Origin: Verrucomicrobiia bacterium
Lineage (GTDB): Bacteria > Verrucomicrobiota > Verrucomicrobiia > Verrucomicrobiales > Akkermansiaceae
Assembly: GCA_947462875.1 (NCBI GenBank)
Contig: CANHQJ010000011.1
Location: 62,001 to 126,000 of the forward strand
Reading direction: 5' to 3'
DNA length: 64,000 nt
Shown: positions 7,902 through 15,705 of the stretch, in pieces
Layout of the letters: each line of letters opens with the position of its first letter
Position numbering within the stretch: the first letter of the stretch is position 1
Notes under the pieces: model-generated
Told to the model about the DNA's origin: nothing
Database searches by the model: none
The model's input: the letters and a program-made list of their open reading frames with translations, nothing else
Position numbers and translations under genes: made by a program

Positions 7902-8387
7902 GCAGGGGCTGCTCTTTCCGCTCCAACGGTGCAAAACTCGTCAACCCAGCGGCAACGCCTTGGGGAAACGCCCCCAAAAATTGAAGCACTGAAAGTACTC
8001 GACTCGTTACGCTCCCGAAGAAATGTCCGACAAAAGGATACGGAGCGCGGATCTTTCTAAGTCCTTCGTAGTCCCGCTCAGCGCGACGAAGTAGGAAGTC
8101 CGCATCAAACATTCAGGACTCAGATGTCACCACCAAACACCACGCCCAATCCTGCGTATATCAAACCGAGAACCGCGCGCCACAAGATCCCCTCAAAAAA
8201 ATCTGCTATGGAATCGCGTGAGGCAAAGCCTTTTTACGCGACACACGATTCTCAAAAAATCCTTGAAATACCAAGCGATTTTGTGTTGAATGCTACCGTT
8301 GACTTCAACGAATATACGATCTCATTGTCATACTAACAAATACTGTCCGGCTTATGGATACTTCATCTGTAATTCCGCATCTTCATC
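7902..8387. other. 486-bp stretch without a supported gene
   Basis: No ORF here has family resemblance or convincing codon use. A 70-codon ORF at 8124-8336 was judged spurious. The stretch holds a TTGGGG/CCCCAA hairpin without a U-tract (7960-7977), the REP-like palindrome at 8062-8097, and progressively lower GC toward 8388. It marks the left edge of an accessory patch. Confidence 0.5.
8062..8097. repeat. REP-like imperfect palindrome
   Basis: CTTCGT (8064-8069) pairs with ACGAAG (8086-8091); alternatively GTCCCGC (8071-8077) pairs with GCGCGAC (8081-8087) with one mismatch around a TCA loop, flanked by CTTC and GAAG. The two foldings compete. The layout resembles intergenic REP-type palindromes. 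Only one copy is visible in this window. Confidence 0.35.
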
Positions 8388-9011
8388 ATGAAAAGAATCT
8401 TAATGCCTGTGCTACCCGCAATTAAATGGTTCCCTTTAATCGCACTTGCGATTCTGTTTACTTGCTCGCATCAAAGTTATGCACAAAGCACAATCAGGCC
8501 TGACACAAAGACTGTTCAAATCGCAGTTCATGGGGTGTCCGCCGACGATCGCGCAACGATTACTGGGCTATACACTGTCTCATCAGGCGAGATTAATTTG
8601 CCAAAACTAGGTAAAGTTAAAATTTCCGATTGGGGCTATGCCACACTCTCTCTTGCCATCCAAAAAGCGTATCGTGATTCCGGTGGCTTGCCCAATATTG
8701 AAGTTGATGCGTGGTTTTTCGATGGATGCTGTAGCGGCGCATCACAATGCATCGATATCAGCGGCGATCTTTGGGTGGGGCGGCTATCAATCCCAATTCG
8801 CTTTGGCAAGATGAAGTTGTCCGAAGCCTTAGAGGACATGCGCCCAAAAGAATCCGCTAATCTAGCTGAGATTGAGATCTTGCGTGATGGGAAGCATTTG
8901 ATTGTCGATGCCACAACGAAAGAGGGCTTAGGCACCGAATTGAAAAACCATGATGTAATTACAGTCCCATCCAAGGTTCAACCGTCACTTCCACCCAACA
9001 ATCAGAAATAG
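8388..9011 (+). CDS. Secreted polysaccharide-export-like protein (partial Wza/SLBB resemblance)
   Basis: 207 residues with an N-terminal hydrophobic export signal (about residues 13-33, ending SYAQ). The region around residues 40-85, VQIAVHGVSADDRATITGLY then GEINLPKLGKVKI, resembles the Poly_export domain of outer-membrane polysaccharide export proteins, where a base-state polymer secretion complex is assembled. The C-terminal part ends in a GTELKNHDVITVPSK motif like an SLBB domain end. GC is visibly lower than in neighbours, and no other capsule or exopolysaccharide genes surround it. That suggests an acquired or isolated gene. Family assignment is tentative. Confidence 0.55.
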   Translation: MKRILMPVLPAIKWFPLIALAILFTCSHQSYAQSTIRPDTKTVQIAVHGVSADDRATITGLYTVSSGEINLPKLGKVKISDWGYATLSLAIQKAYRDSGGLPNIEVDAWFFDGCCSGASQCIDISGDLWVGRLSIPIRFGKMKLSEALEDMRPKESANLAEIEILRDGKHLIVDATTKEGLGTELKNHDVITVPSKVQPSLPPNNQK

Positions 9012-9101
9012 CACTTACTTAGCGTCAAACTTAGGATGTCTGCTGAGCCATACCAAGAACAAAGAAGTTGCCGAACAAGATGAGACACAATAACCCCTAT
9101 C

Positions 9102-9187
9102 AGCCGCCCTGTTTAAATGATCTTCCTCAATTCCAACCTCAACCCCAAGATCGACGTGCGCCCTCGCTGCTAGGCTTGCGTGATCTT
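9102..9187 (+). repeat. Copy A of an intergenic repeat with an 18-codon ORF
   Basis: Begins AGCCGCCCTGTTT and contains an ORF at 9117-9173 encoding an 18-residue peptide with core NLNPKIDVRPRC. It aligns with the minus-strand copies at 62535-62623 and 63333-63421. It lies 90 bp downstream of the same-strand gene ending at 9011, in the otherwise empty 9012-9295 gap. The last 15 bases align only loosely with the other copies. Confidence 0.6.
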
Positions 9188-9295
9188 TGACATTCTCCCA
9201 GAAAAATGAGGTGTCCCGTCAGGCGGCGCAACTTTTGGCACATATACCAACGAAGTTTCCTTATGAGCAGCCAAAGTCTAGCCCGCATCCCTGCC

Positions 9296-10765
9296 TTATC
9301 CTTTCGTGAACAATCGCTGGAAGAAGTTTTTCTTCGGTGGCGGGGCGTTTTCGGTTTGTGAGGCGGGATCGGCTTTCAGCTCGGGAATGACCGTCGGCAT
9401 TTTCTGGTTCCAGCCTCCGCCCATCGCTTTGATGAGTGTCACCGAGGCAATGAGATGCTGTCCGCGCAGTTGATGCAACAGACGCTGGGAACGGATCGCA
9501 TTGCGTTCGCTATCCAACAATTCCACATACAGGCCAACGCCGCTGTCATAGCGGGTCTTGGCAAGTTGTAATGATTTTTCCGCCTGATCTAGGGCTTCTC
9601 GCTGAAAGGTCAGCTGTTCCTGATAGCGACCTACGGCACTGAGCGAATTGTCCACTTCCGCGAATGCCGTCAGCACGGCTTGGCGATACTGTGCCAGGGC
9701 GATGTCGGCCGCCGCGCGCTGGGCTTCCATGTTCGCCTTATCCCGACCACCGGAAAAGATCGGAATGCTGAGGACGGGACCGATGACCCACTTTTCACTA
9801 CCGAGTGCGAACAGGTTGCTAAGGTCACCGCTGACAACACCGGTGTTTGCGGTGAGGCGCAGACTGGGATAGCCTGCCAGTTTTGCCACTTTGAGCCGGC
9901 TGAGGCTTGCGGCGAGAGCGCGCTCGGTGGCGGCGATGTCGGGTCGGCGTTCTAACAGATCCGAGGGGACCGACTTCGGCACCACAGGCACGGGAGGGAT
10001 CTTGTTGGCTTCCGCCGCAATGGTGAAGCTCTGCGCCTTGCGACCGGTGAGCAGGGCAATCGCATTTTTCAAGGGATCGCGCTGCGCTTGCAGGCTGGAC
10101 AACTCCACCCGCTGGCTGGCGAGCTCGGCGGCGGCACGGGTGACATCGAAGTCGGTCGCGGTGCCCGCTTTTTGTTTGGTCAACGCGATCTGATGGGACT
10201 CGCTCAACAAGGTCACGGCCCGTTGCATCGAGGCGATTTCCGCATCGATGGCCCGCAGCCGGAAATAATTCTGCGCCACTTCCGCCTGCACGGAGAGCAG
10301 CACATTTTGCATCAGCGCCGCGGTGCTTGCGGCGTCTTGCACAGCGGACTGATGACTCAGGCGCACGCGCCCCCAGAGGTCCACTTCGTAGCTCAAGTCC
10401 AGCGGCACGTCGTAGTTCCAGCCGCTGAAAATGCGGCCATTGGGATCGAAGGGCACGACCGTATTTCCGCTGAACGATTGATGTGTCGCCGCCGCGCCCA
10501 AATCCACGGTGGGGAAAAACTCACTGCGGGCGATGCGCGCGGTGGCGCGGGCTTGATCAAAGCGGAATACCGCCATGCGGATGTTTTGATTCGCCGCGCT
10601 GGCCTCGCGGATCAGCGAGTCGAGCTTGGCATCGCCATAGACCGACCACCAATCGCCGCGCGGCACGTGATCGCGCGGCTGCACCTGGCGCAGTGTGATT
10701 TCCTCGGCAAGAAGAGATGAACCTAACAAAAATAGGCTAAGGAACGAGATCAGAGGAACTTTCAT
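9296..10765 (-). CDS. RND efflux outer-membrane factor (TolC/NodT family)
   Basis: 489-residue outer-membrane channel that docks to the periplasmic adaptor and inner-membrane pump to expel drugs or metabolites. It has a signal peptide (MKVPLISFLSLFLLGSSLLAE), GDWWSVYGDAKLDSLI near residue 37, and two OEP-type repeats rich in long amphipathic helices with Ala/Gln heptads (NQNIRMAVFRFDQARA; a later counterpart QYRQAVLTAFAEVDNSLSAV). No lipobox cysteine follows the signal, unlike many NodT members. Its start overlaps the end of the pump gene by 29 bp, so translation is probably coupled. Last gene of the efflux operon. Confidence 0.92.
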   Translation of the reverse strand: MKVPLISFLSLFLLGSSLLAEEITLRQVQPRDHVPRGDWWSVYGDAKLDSLIREASAANQNIRMAVFRFDQARATARIARSEFFPTVDLGAAATHQSFSGNTVVPFDPNGRIFSGWNYDVPLDLSYEVDLWGRVRLSHQSAVQDAASTAALMQNVLLSVQAEVAQNYFRLRAIDAEIASMQRAVTLLSESHQIALTKQKAGTATDFDVTRAAAELASQRVELSSLQAQRDPLKNAIALLTGRKAQSFTIAAEANKIPPVPVVPKSVPSDLLERRPDIAATERALAASLSRLKVAKLAGYPSLRLTANTGVVSGDLSNLFALGSEKWVIGPVLSIPIFSGGRDKANMEAQRAAADIALAQYRQAVLTAFAEVDNSLSAVGRYQEQLTFQREALDQAEKSLQLAKTRYDSGVGLYVELLDSERNAIRSQRLLHQLRGQHLIASVTLIKAMGGGWNQKMPTVIPELKADPASQTENAPPPKKNFFQRLFTKG

Positions 10766-13700
10766 GAGGGTGAGTGGTTGATTTTTTGCCGAGACGGCTG
10801 AGGAGAACGAAGAACAAAGGCGTGAGAAAGAGTCCGAAAATTGTCACGCCGATCATGCCGGAAAACACGGCCGTGCCCATGGCGCGTCGCATTTCCGCGC
10901 CCGCACCGGTGCTGACGACCAGAGGATAACATCCAGCGATGAATGCGATGGAAGTCATCAGGATGGGGCGCAAGCGCAGGCGGCAGGCTTCCAGAGCGGC
11001 TTCCAGCGGCGACATGCCCTCGAGCTGTTTTTCCCGCGCGAACTCGACGATGAGAATCGCGTTTTTGCAGGCCAACCCGATCAGCACGATGAAGCCGATC
11101 TGCGTGAAAATATTGTTATCGCTATGACTGAGGATCACGCCCGCAAGGGAGAACAGCAGACACAGCGGCACGATCAGAATGATGGCAAGCGGCAGGCGCA
11201 GGCTCTCGTATTGCGCGGCTAGCACGAGGAAGACCAGCAGCAGGCAGAGGGGATAGACATACACGGCTGAGTTGCCGGCGAGGATGCGTTGATAGACGAG
11301 ATCCGTCCACTCCGGCTCGAAGCCGGGGGGGAGCGATTCTTTCGCAATCCGCTCCATAGCGGCCTCGGCTTCGCCGGAGCTGATGCCCGGAGCCGCAGCG
11401 CTATTGAAGTCGGAGGCGAGGTAGCCATTGTAGTGGGTGACGCGATCCGGACCGGAGCTGACGGCGACTTTCACCATCGATGCTACGGGCACCATCTCTC
11501 CATTGAGGTTGCGTGTTTTGAGCTTGCCGATGTCCTCCGGTTCATCGCGGAAGGAGGAATCCGCCTGAGCGACCACCTGCCAGGTGCGGCCGAAACGGTT
11601 GAAGTCATTCACATACACCGAGCCGAGATTGATCTGCAAGGTCTCGAACAAATTCTGCAAAGGCACACCAGCGGCCTTGGCCTTCTCGCGATCGACATCG
11701 GCATCGAGCTGCGGCACGTTGACGGTGTAGCCCGAGTAGGTTTGCCCGAAGCGCTGGGCCTGCATGACCTTCCCTAACAACTGCTGCGTTTGCTGATAGA
11801 GAGCATCGTAGCCCGCATCACTGCGGTCGAGTATCATCAGCTTGAAGCCCCCCGTGGTGCCGATGCCGTTGACCGGAGGAGGGGAGAGGCTGAGCACCAG
11901 CGCTTCCTTGATCTGCGAAAACTGACCGTTGAGAGCACCGGCGATGGCCTCTGCGGACAGTTCCGGCGTGGTGCGTTCTTCGAACGGCTTCAGCCCCACG
12001 AAGACAATGCCGGAATTCGGGCTGATGGAAAATCCCTGAATCGACAGACCGGGGAAAGCGATGCTGTTATCGACACCCGGATGCCGCAGCGCGATGTCGC
12101 TGAGCTCGCGGATGACTTTTTCCGTGCGGTCCAGTGACGCGCCATCGGGCAATTGCGCGAAGGCGATGAGGTATTGTTTGTCCTGCGCCGGAACAAAACC
12201 GGTAGGTGTCGTTTCAAAGGCGCGATAGGTCAGCCAGATCAGGCCGCCATAGATCAACAAAGCGACCACGGCAAAACGGATGATGCGTCGCACGATGCCC
12301 ACATAGAGCTGCGATGACCAGAAAAAGAAGCGGTTGAACGGTCGGAACAACCAGCCGAGGATGAGGTTGAGAAAGCGGGTGAAGTAGTCTTTTTTGCTGC
12401 CATGACTCTGCAACAACAGCGCTGAGAGTGCGGGGCTGAGTGTGAGGGAATTGAAGGCGGAAATCATCGTCGAGATGGCAATCGTCACCGCGAATTGTTT
12501 GTAAAACTGTCCGCTGATGCCGCTGATGAAGGCGGTGGGTATGAACACCGCGCAGAGCACCAGCGTCGTGGCGATGATGGGGCCGGTCACCTCCTTCATC
12601 GCGATGCGCGTCGCCTCGATCGGCGGATGTCCGAGCGCGATATTGCGCTCCACGTTTTCCACCACCACGATGGCGTCATCCACCACGATGCCGATCGCCA
12701 GCACCAGGCCGAAGAGTGATAGGTTGTTCAGCGAAAATCCCAACAGATGCATCACCGCAAAAGTGCCGATCAGAGAAACGGGAACGGCCACCAGCGGAAT
12801 GATGGAGGCGCGCCAGGTTTGCAGGAAAAGCACCACCACGATCACCACTAACAAAACGGCTTCTAACAGCGTGTGGATCACCGCATCGATGGACTTGTTG
12901 ACGAAACGCGTGGGGTCATAGGCGATGGTGTAGTCGAGACCCTGAGGGAATTTCTTTTTCAATTCCTCCATCTTTTCGCGCACGCTATCGGAGAGCGCCA
13001 GGGCATTGGAGCCGGGAGACTGGAACACCGGAATGCCCACCGCTTCTTTGTTGTTGATCAGCGAGCGCAGGCTGTAGTCTCCCGCACCCAGCTCGATGCG
13101 CGCCACGTCTCTGAGTTTGGTCTTTTCGCCATACGCGCCGTTTTTGACGATGATGTTTTCGAACTCTTCCTCCGACACCAAGCGCCCCTTGGCATTGACC
13201 GTAAGCTCCAGCGCGACCTCGCGATCCATCGGTTGCTGGCCTACGGCACCTGCGGCGACCTGCACGTTCTGCTCGCGAATCGCCTGCACCACATCCGATG
13301 CCGTCAGCCCGCGTGCGGCGGATTTTTCCGGATCGATCCAGATGCGCATCGCGTAGTCACCACCACCGAACAGCTCCACCTGACCCACGCCCGGCAAGCG
13401 GGCGAGCTCGTCCTTCACATTGAGAATGGCGTAGTTGCGCAGGTAAAGCGAATCATAGCGATCGTTCGGCGAAAGCAAGTGCACCACCATCGTCAGGTTC
13501 GGCGAGCTCTTGATGGTCGTGACGCCGATGCGCCGCACTTCCTCGGGCAGCTTCGGCAATGACTGCGAAACGCGGTTCTGCACCTGCACCTGCGCGTTGT
13601 CGATATCCGTGCCGAGCTTGAACGTGATGGTAAGCGTCATCACGCCATTCGCCGTGCTTTGCGAACTCATGTAGAGCATGTTTTCCGTGCCGTTGATCGC

Positions 13701-13907
13701 TTGCTCCAGGGGCGAGGCGACCGTTTCCGCGATCGTCTTCGGGTTGGCACCGGGGTAGTTCGCCGTGACGATGACAGTAGGCGGAACGACTTCCGGGTAT
13801 TCGGAAATCGGCAACTGAAACAGAGAAATGCTTCCGAGCACCACGATGATGACCGAGAGCACGCCCGCAAAAATCGGGCGATTGATGAAAAATCCGGCAA
13901 TGTTCAT
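10737..13907 (-). CDS. RND multidrug efflux permease (HAE1/AcrB type)
   Basis: 1056-residue inner-membrane proton/substrate antiporter, the usual HAE1 length. The N-terminus MNIAGFFINRPIFAGVLS leads into TM1; the first large periplasmic loop follows; TM4 carries GIVVDDAIVVVENVER near residue 405 with the two proton-relay aspartates; the second half repeats the topology, with QIGFIVLIGLACKNAILIVE near 940. The length and TM4 Asp pair separate it from heavy-metal CusA-type pumps. It starts with an ATGA overlap to the adaptor gene. Substrates cannot be predicted, although AcrB-like pumps usually export hydrophobic drugs. Confidence 0.95.
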   Translation of the reverse strand: MNIAGFFINRPIFAGVLSVIIVVLGSISLFQLPISEYPEVVPPTVIVTANYPGANPKTIAETVASPLEQAINGTENMLYMSSQSTANGVMTLTITFKLGTDIDNAQVQVQNRVSQSLPKLPEEVRRIGVTTIKSSPNLTMVVHLLSPNDRYDSLYLRNYAILNVKDELARLPGVGQVELFGGGDYAMRIWIDPEKSAARGLTASDVVQAIREQNVQVAAGAVGQQPMDREVALELTVNAKGRLVSEEEFENIIVKNGAYGEKTKLRDVARIELGAGDYSLRSLINNKEAVGIPVFQSPGSNALALSDSVREKMEELKKKFPQGLDYTIAYDPTRFVNKSIDAVIHTLLEAVLLVVIVVVLFLQTWRASIIPLVAVPVSLIGTFAVMHLLGFSLNNLSLFGLVLAIGIVVDDAIVVVENVERNIALGHPPIEATRIAMKEVTGPIIATTLVLCAVFIPTAFISGISGQFYKQFAVTIAISTMISAFNSLTLSPALSALLLQSHGSKKDYFTRFLNLILGWLFRPFNRFFFWSSQLYVGIVRRIIRFAVVALLIYGGLIWLTYRAFETTPTGFVPAQDKQYLIAFAQLPDGASLDRTEKVIRELSDIALRHPGVDNSIAFPGLSIQGFSISPNSGIVFVGLKPFEERTTPELSAEAIAGALNGQFSQIKEALVLSLSPPPVNGIGTTGGFKLMILDRSDAGYDALYQQTQQLLGKVMQAQRFGQTYSGYTVNVPQLDADVDREKAKAAGVPLQNLFETLQINLGSVYVNDFNRFGRTWQVVAQADSSFRDEPEDIGKLKTRNLNGEMVPVASMVKVAVSSGPDRVTHYNGYLASDFNSAAAPGISSGEAEAAMERIAKESLPPGFEPEWTDLVYQRILAGNSAVYVYPLCLLLVFLVLAAQYESLRLPLAIILIVPLCLLFSLAGVILSHSDNNIFTQIGFIVLIGLACKNAILIVEFAREKQLEGMSPLEAALEACRLRLRPILMTSIAFIAGCYPLVVSTGAGAEMRRAMGTAVFSGMIGVTIFGLFLTPLFFVLLSRLGKKSTTHPHESSSDLVP

Positions 13908-15028
13908 GGCTTGGTCGTTTTTTCGAATTCAGGAGCCACGGGCATGCCCGGCATGAAGATTTTGGCCAGACCATTGACGACGATGACGTCGCCTTCCTGC
14001 AGGCCGCTGCGGATGATGCGGCGCAGGCCCATGCCCGGTCCTAGCGTCACGGGGCGGTATTGCGCGCAGGATTTGTCATCGATCACATAGACGAATTTCT
14101 GCCCCTGATCGGTTTTGATCGCCGTTTCCGGAATGACGATGGTGGGCTTTTCCACGCTGAGTGGCAGGCGGATGCGCGCGAACATGCCGGGCATGAGTTT
14201 GCCATCGGGATTGGGTATGATGGCGCGCAGCACGATGCTTCCGGTGGATGCCATGACGCGGTTGTCTAACGATTCGAACCAACCCTGATGCGGAAATTCC
14301 TTTTCATCGGCCAACTGGAGCTGCACGGGGATGCGGCCCTTGTCGTCGAGTTTGACCTGTTTTTTGGCAATCAACTGCTGCACGCGCAGGAGCGTGTTTT
14401 CATCGAGATCGGCATAGGCGTGAATCGGATCCACACTGACGATCGTGGTCAATACGGTGGAAGGCGTGACGGGATTGCCCGTTGTGACCATGGCACGGGA
14501 GATTTTTCCGGCGATGGGAGAAAGCACTTTCGTGCGTTCAAAATCCAACTGCGCCAACTGATGATCGGCCTGCGCTGCGGCGAACGAAGCCTGGGCTTGT
14601 TGGTAGTTCGAGAGTCGGGCATCGGCCTCCTCCTGCGTCATCGCGCGTGCCATCAGCAATTCCGGCACCCGCTGCGCTTCAGTCTTCGCACTGGCGAGAG
14701 CGGCTTCGGCGCGCTGCAGCAGGGCGGCGGTTTGCGCTTGTTTCGCCTTGTAGGGCAGGGGGTCGATCTGAAACAGCAGTTGATCCTTCGTGACCATTTC
14801 CCCAGAGGAGAAATGTACGGCATCGATGTATCCGCTCACGCGCGGACTCAGCGAAACGCTGTCGATGGCCTCGACCCGCGCGCTGAATTCCTCCCACTCG
14901 ATGATGGGTTCCGGAGTGATTTTTAGCACGCCCACGGGTGAGGGCGGCATCTGTGGCGGCGGGCCCAGCTCCGCGCGTTTGCAGCAAGTTAAGGCCAGCG
15001 CGCAGGCCATGGTAATCGGAAATTTCAT
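13904..15028 (-). CDS. RND efflux periplasmic adaptor (membrane-fusion protein)
   Basis: 374-residue adaptor linking the inner-membrane pump to the outer-membrane channel. It has an N-terminal export signal with a cysteine pair (ALTCCKRAE) that may be lipid-modified, a lipoyl-like half motif SPRVSGYIDAVHFSSGEMV near residue 61, a helical hairpin rich in Ala/Gln (about 95-160), the second lipoyl half (VLSPIAGKISRAMVTTGNPV) and C-terminal beta-barrel segments. It lies 34 bp after the TetR gene and overlaps the permease start by 4 bp, so one operon is likely. Confidence 0.93.
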   Translation of the reverse strand: MKFPITMACALALTCCKRAELGPPPQMPPSPVGVLKITPEPIIEWEEFSARVEAIDSVSLSPRVSGYIDAVHFSSGEMVTKDQLLFQIDPLPYKAKQAQTAALLQRAEAALASAKTEAQRVPELLMARAMTQEEADARLSNYQQAQASFAAAQADHQLAQLDFERTKVLSPIAGKISRAMVTTGNPVTPSTVLTTIVSVDPIHAYADLDENTLLRVQQLIAKKQVKLDDKGRIPVQLQLADEKEFPHQGWFESLDNRVMASTGSIVLRAIIPNPDGKLMPGMFARIRLPLSVEKPTIVIPETAIKTDQGQKFVYVIDDKSCAQYRPVTLGPGMGLRRIIRSGLQEGDVIVVNGLAKIFMPGMPVAPEFEKTTKP

Positions 15029-15062
15029 AGTTGACTAGTTGGTAGGGTATGAATAAAAAAAA

Positions 15063-15671
15063 TTACGCTCTCTGGCGCACGAGGATGTCGAGCATGGCCA
15101 TGAAACCTTGTTCGATTTCCGCGATGTAGGCCAAGTCGTTGTGGATGCGCGCCTGCGTCAGCATGCCCTCCGCGTAGGCGAGCAACCGCCGCGCGATCGG
15201 CTCCACGGGCGTGATGGCGATCAGTTGTTGATGCTGGGCATCGAGCAGCGCCGACTCGTAGTAGCGCAGATGCTTGTCGAGAATTTCTTTGATTTTGAGT
15301 ACCAATTTCTCTTCGCGTGTGCCCACTTCCGCGCCGAGTGAAAAAAGCGGACAGCCGAGCACACGACCAAATTTTTGTGTGATTTCCTGCTGGTGCTGGT
15401 AGCCCCAGCGCGCTTCGTTGCGGATGCGTTCCAGTGGCGGGACGGTGGCCGAATAAATGCGGTCCAGCGTTTCAAAAACCTCGTGTGAGGCTTCATCGAT
15501 GACGGCCAGGGCGAGATCGGTCTTGGAAGCAAAGTAGTGGTAAAAACTACCCTTTTTCACTTCAGCACGCTCACAGATATGATCGACACTGGTGCTACCA
15601 TAGGAGCCAAGCCAGATCAGCTCGCTCATCGCCTCAATCAAGCGCTCGCGCGCATCACTCGTCCTGCCCAT
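15063..15671 (-). CDS. TetR-family transcriptional regulator of the efflux operon
   Basis: 202-residue one-component repressor type. The N-terminal helix-turn-helix is typical (GSYGSTSVDHICERAEVKKG, then SFYHYFASKTDLALAVIDEA; about residues 22-62). The divergent C-terminal half, with a C-x-L-F pattern (GCPLFSLG), presumably binds an effector. It is the first gene of the efflux operon, so it probably controls its own transcription together with the pump. An imperfect TnGAC-N5-GTCnA dyad overlaps its predicted promoter. Confidence 0.9.
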   Translation of the reverse strand: MGRTSDARERLIEAMSELIWLGSYGSTSVDHICERAEVKKGSFYHYFASKTDLALAVIDEASHEVFETLDRIYSATVPPLERIRNEARWGYQHQQEITQKFGRVLGCPLFSLGAEVGTREEKLVLKIKEILDKHLRYYESALLDAQHQQLIAITPVEPIARRLLAYAEGMLTQARIHNDLAYIAEIEQGFMAMLDILVRQRA

Positions 15672-15677
15672 GCACGT

Positions 15678-15705
15678 AATCTACAAATCCTAGACGATTG
15701 GTCAA
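15678..15705 (-). promoter_or_regulatory. Candidate tetR promoter overlapped by an imperfect operator dyad
   Basis: On the minus strand TTGACC (15700-15705) and TAGATT (15678-15683) are 16 bp apart. The dyad TAGAC-GATTG-GTCAA (15691-15705) covers the -35 box and part of the spacer, where a repressor would block RNA polymerase. A related AGTTGAC word occurs at 15028-15034, beside the adaptor start. The predicted start falls at or within a base or two of the ATG, so the mRNA would be nearly leaderless. Pattern match only. Confidence 0.4.

Noticed and set aside
7960-7977. TTGGGG/CCCCAA hairpin after dCMP deaminase as a terminator
   Set aside because: No T-tract follows on the plus strand, and the arms are only 6 bp.
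8124-8336. 70-codon ORF between dCMP deaminase and the export-like gene
   Set aside because: No signal peptide, family resemblance or ribosome-binding site; the composition looks like translated intergenic DNA.
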